Of a stretch of DNA of 64,000 nt, positions 61,969-64,000 are shown piece after piece (the first letter of the stretch is position 1; each line of letters opens with the position of its first letter). This stretch comes from JAFNAG01 sp963824985. GTDB taxonomy: Bacteria; Acidobacteriota; UBA6911. A program made the translations under genes and the position numbers. The stretch covers positions 9,155 to 73,154 of the forward strand of contig CAWGRQ010000037.1 in NCBI GenBank assembly GCA_963824985.1, written 5' to 3'. The notes beneath the pieces were generated by a model that was not told where the DNA came from, made no database searches, and saw only the letters and a list, made by a program, of their open reading frames with translations.

Positions 61969-63010
61969 CGAACCTCGCCTGGTGTTCCAGTCTCACCGAA
62001 CCGATATACCGCGGGCCGGCAGGATTGGACACGTCATAAGCCCTAACGTCATTCCATGCGGCAACGTAGACACGGCCCCTTGAATAATCGATGCGGACCG
62101 CCGTGCCGGGTACCGGGACTTTGCTGATCACCTTGGGCGCAGCCAAGTTCGAGATATCGACCGCGACCAGACCGGCCGTGCCGGACGCAACGTACGCGAA
62201 GTTGCCTTCAATCACAATGCCACGCGCTTGACCGCCGGTCGCAACCCTGCCTAAAAGCTTAGGCGCTCTAGGCTCCTTGGAGTCAAATATTGCGAGGCCA
62301 CCCAGGCCATCAGCGACAAACACAATGTTATCTCGAGCTCGAACGCCCCAGGCATCAGTCAGGCCGGTGGCCGTGCCGATGCGGATGATGCGCCTGCCCT
62401 TGCGCCGATACACACCAAGGCCGTTTCCGTGCAGTCCGACGTAAATGTTGCCGTTCGCAACATCGACGCCTTCGTAGCTGATGCCGGGCTCCTGCAAAGC
62501 CGGAAATTGCACTGGTGCTAATTTGCTGGGATTGGCGGGATCTGTCTTAGAAATATCCCAAGCCGCAAGAAACGTGGGCTTGTCTACGAGGCGGCGATGC
62601 GTTGTATAAACGATGTCACCGTCCCAAGCAAGGTGGTGACAGCCAGGCCGCTGCCACGGTGCAGTCTCAGAGCCGGCAGCGAGTCGCGCGGCCGAGTAGT
62701 CCCCCGGAACTTCGTGGCGAAGACCCTCGACCAGGTACCTCATCTTCGCGGGATCTCTGGCGTCAATCACACCAAAATAGTAGCCGCACACGAACAACCG
62801 GCCGTCGCTCTCGCGATAGCGTATCTCTTCAGTATGCAGACGCTCCACCCGATCTTGCAGCCTTTGTAACTGCACGAACGGGCTGTAGAACGTGCCTGGC
62901 TTAAGTTCCGGCTCACTATTCCTGGAGCAGCCACTTAACAGCGCTACCAGCAACAGAACCCACCTGCCACCAAACCACATACGACGCCGTCTACGGAAAA
63001 TACTAGTCAT
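61652..63010 (-). CDS. LVIVD beta-propeller lipoprotein (frame shifts into the redoxin)
   Basis: ATG 63010 follows GAAGGAGAACACT. A lipoprotein signal (VLLLVALLSGC, lipobox LSGC) predicts membrane anchoring. Residues about 60-350 contain LVIVD-type propeller blades: VRARDNIVFVADGLGGLAIF, IVIEGNFAYVASGTAGLVAV and IDYSRGRVYVAAWNDVRAYD. After EHQARFGDEDEKKFG the frame turns into low-sense Arg-rich sequence up to 61652, while the natural continuation (MRSLSVAAHDDFVFVGNWMV) is in the frame of the next entry. One extra base, for instance in GGGG near 61950, explains the break. I infer one long gene, propeller plus DUF1573 plus redoxin, from 63010 to 60991. Confidence 0.75.
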   Translation of the reverse strand: MTSIFRRRRRMWFGGRWVLLLVALLSGCSRNSEPELKPGTFYSPFVQLQRLQDRVERLHTEEIRYRESDGRLFVCGYYFGVIDARDPAKMRYLVEGLRHEVPGDYSAARLAAGSETAPWQRPGCHHLAWDGDIVYTTHRRLVDKPTFLAAWDISKTDPANPSKLAPVQFPALQEPGISYEGVDVANGNIYVGLHGNGLGVYRRKGRRIIRIGTATGLTDAWGVRARDNIVFVADGLGGLAIFDSKEPRAPKLLGRVATGGQARGIVIEGNFAYVASGTAGLVAVDISNLAAPKVISKVPVPGTAVRIDYSRGRVYVAAWNDVRAYDVSNPAGPRYIGSVRLEHQARFGDEDEKKFGAENFENQRKGSRGRTTRSHHAVLERSGTRRFCVRWQLDGAVFLPDLSRPVRAEPALARKRIANRLWRRPPWPEQDDVHRYFQPERVGALNLVRHSD

Positions 63011-63081
63011 AGTGTTCTCCTTCTCTCTGCTGCCAAGCATTGTTGCGCACTTCTGGACAGCGAAACCGAAGTGGCAGTACA

Positions 63082-63879
63082 CTACTGCGACACTACTAAC
63101 CAGGTCAGGTCAGTGATACCAGCGCCTGGATCAGATAGAATGAACTTGCCGTCCGAAGTACCGGCTTCAGGGGGCGATAGCCTCCCATCGAGGTCCCCAA
63201 TCGTTCGCAGGCGAACCTTCGTTCCGGCTGGCACTTTGGTTGGGAACCGAACCGCGATTTTCGACTTGCTTCTAGTACCGAATGGGAAAAAGGCATATAC
63301 GGCAAGAACCTTCTCGGCACCAAGCTCCGGGAATTTTGGGATTTGCGACGGTGTAAGCAAGCGTGCGGCAAGCCGGTCATTGCTGATCGCCGTCAGAGGC
63401 CAATTGATATCTCTGCTATGTAGCTTCAAGATCAGACCATCGCTCAATTCGACCGTCTGAGGATAGTTGAGTCCCAGTCTGACCGGCGCCGGCATGACTG
63501 GAACGTAGAGGGTGCCAACGTCGACGACGGACTCGTCAACCAGACGCACTGGCGTAATGGTCTCCAAACAAGGGGGGGTAGCGCCTTCGTCTTCAGGAAT
63601 CTTGACCGCCACATCGACTGGCGTCTCGTAGCCACCGATGTAAAAGCGGCCGTTGACGTCCGTGGTGGCATTCGGGCATGCAGTATTTGTGCAGCCTAGC
63701 ACCAGTGCACCTTCGACGTTCCTGCCGGCTTCATCTTTTACGACGCCAACAATCCCGGGACCCTCGAGGCGGGTTCCGGAAGCATCATCGGATCTTTCCG
63801 GAACGCTGCGGTTGCAGGCCAGCGCCAGCACACTCCAAAGGAAGAAAATCCACAATGCTTTTTTTGGCACTTGATTCAT
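63082..63879 (-). CDS. Lipoprotein with carboxypeptidase regulatory-like (CarboxypepD_reg) domain
   Basis: 265 residues; ATG 63879. The signal peptide (ALWIFFLWSVLALAC) ends in lipobox LALAC, so the protein is lipid-anchored. It then has a beta-sandwich of the CarboxypepD_reg type: GPGIVGVVKDEAGRNVEGAL, TDVNGRFYIGGYETPVDVAV with four cysteines nearby. The C-terminal half is a second beta-domain (GAEKVLAVYAFFPFGTRSKS, VPAGTKVRLRTIGDLDGRLS). There is no catalytic motif. It lies 71 bases upstream of the propeller/redoxin lipoprotein and likely shares its transcript; it may be a structural partner in the envelope. Confidence 0.82.
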   Translation of the reverse strand: MNQVPKKALWIFFLWSVLALACNRSVPERSDDASGTRLEGPGIVGVVKDEAGRNVEGALVLGCTNTACPNATTDVNGRFYIGGYETPVDVAVKIPEDEGATPPCLETITPVRLVDESVVDVGTLYVPVMPAPVRLGLNYPQTVELSDGLILKLHSRDINWPLTAISNDRLAARLLTPSQIPKFPELGAEKVLAVYAFFPFGTRSKSKIAVRFPTKVPAGTKVRLRTIGDLDGRLSPPEAGTSDGKFILSDPGAGITDLTWLVVSQ

Positions 63880-64000
63880 TATCGAATGATCCTCGAATGT
63901 CTGATATCCCTACTTCGCCAACCCAGTTTTAATTAAAGCCTTGATCATGTCAGGGTTTTACGCGCGCGGAAATCGGCGAATTTCTCAGCTAAGCGCTATT
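63880..64000. other. Window edge, possible gene tail
   Basis: A short minus-strand stretch (63910-63948, MIKALIKTGLAK) and a frame ending AEKFADFRARKTLT before it look like the end of a gene that continues beyond the window. Too short to name. Confidence 0.3.

Noticed and set aside
1..64000. CRISPR array, rRNA or tRNA genes, phage genes
   Set aside because: No regularly spaced repeats, no recognisable rRNA or tRNA sequence, and no structural phage genes were seen by reading; a tRNAscan/Infernal run would be needed to exclude small RNAs.

Overview
The window is high-GC bacterial DNA whose gene content looks like an Acidobacteriota chromosome (Solibacter/Bryobacter-like). This is an inference from family content: secreted S9 and M28 peptidases, a DUF5695 protein, LVIVD-propeller lipoproteins, repeat-rich cell-surface proteins with a 'GVPA...AR.(F/Y)VD' motif, and many short multi-hairpin intergenic repeats. 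No rRNA, tRNA or CRISPR array was recognised.

Layout. (1) 1-12.5 kb: a secreted M28 aminopeptidase, a secreted S9 prolyl oligopeptidase, then a glycan/secondary-metabolite patch: GT2, a B12-binding radical SAM protein with a C-terminal 28-residue repeat, and a translationally coupled minus-strand pair of adenylation-carrier-thioesterase protein plus GT2. It closes with the monofunctional transglycosylase MtgA. (2) 12.8-20.1 kb: a membrane glycosyltransferase, a DUF1614 membrane protein with a broken frame, a small conserved protein, and a large secreted metallopeptidase/repeat protein split over three reading frames. (3) 20.1-26.7 kb: an orphan LolD-type ATPase and three glycosyltransferases, one with three glycosyltransferase-like parts. 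(4) 26.7-33.2 kb: a complete-looking HUH (IS200/RAYT-like) transposon, a secreted WD40 protein, and an MFS transporter coupled to an amidohydrolase. (5) 33.2-37.8 kb: the tldD/pmbA protease pair. TldD carries an unusual ~215-residue N-terminal coiled-coil extension, a MITE-like element separates the two genes, and copies of one hairpin lie on both sides of the pair. (6) 37.8-44.8 kb: a DUF5695 protein, a chimeric M24 pseudogene, and an aldehyde:ferredoxin oxidoreductase / MoaD-like / IclR module. (7) 46.8-60.6 kb: a catabolic island with an M24-like protein missing a metal ligand, two MFS carriers, an enol-lactonase-like hydrolase, two NAD-dependent dehydrogenases, two cupins, a 2-oxoacid dehydrogenase (E1 alpha, E1 beta, E2, no E3) and an ABC substrate-binding protein. 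Gene remnants (M24, aldehyde dehydrogenase) show rearrangement here. (8) 61-63.9 kb: two minus-strand lipoprotein genes.

The most striking signal is in part 8. A lipoprotein locus made of LVIVD propeller, DUF1573-like domain and thioredoxin-like redoxin has an in-frame TGA at 61357-61359, exactly where the first cysteine of the redox CxxC motif should be (A-A-L-TGA-P-V-C-G). It is followed by a perfect 6-bp stem with a 5-nt loop whose second base is G and which starts 16 nt after the TGA. This matches the bacterial SECIS model and predicts a UxxC selenoprotein.

Several frames are broken by what look like single-base length changes (about 15065-15085, 17985, 18175 and 61950). These could be real decay or uncorrected sequencing indels, and this limits the annotation of those genes.
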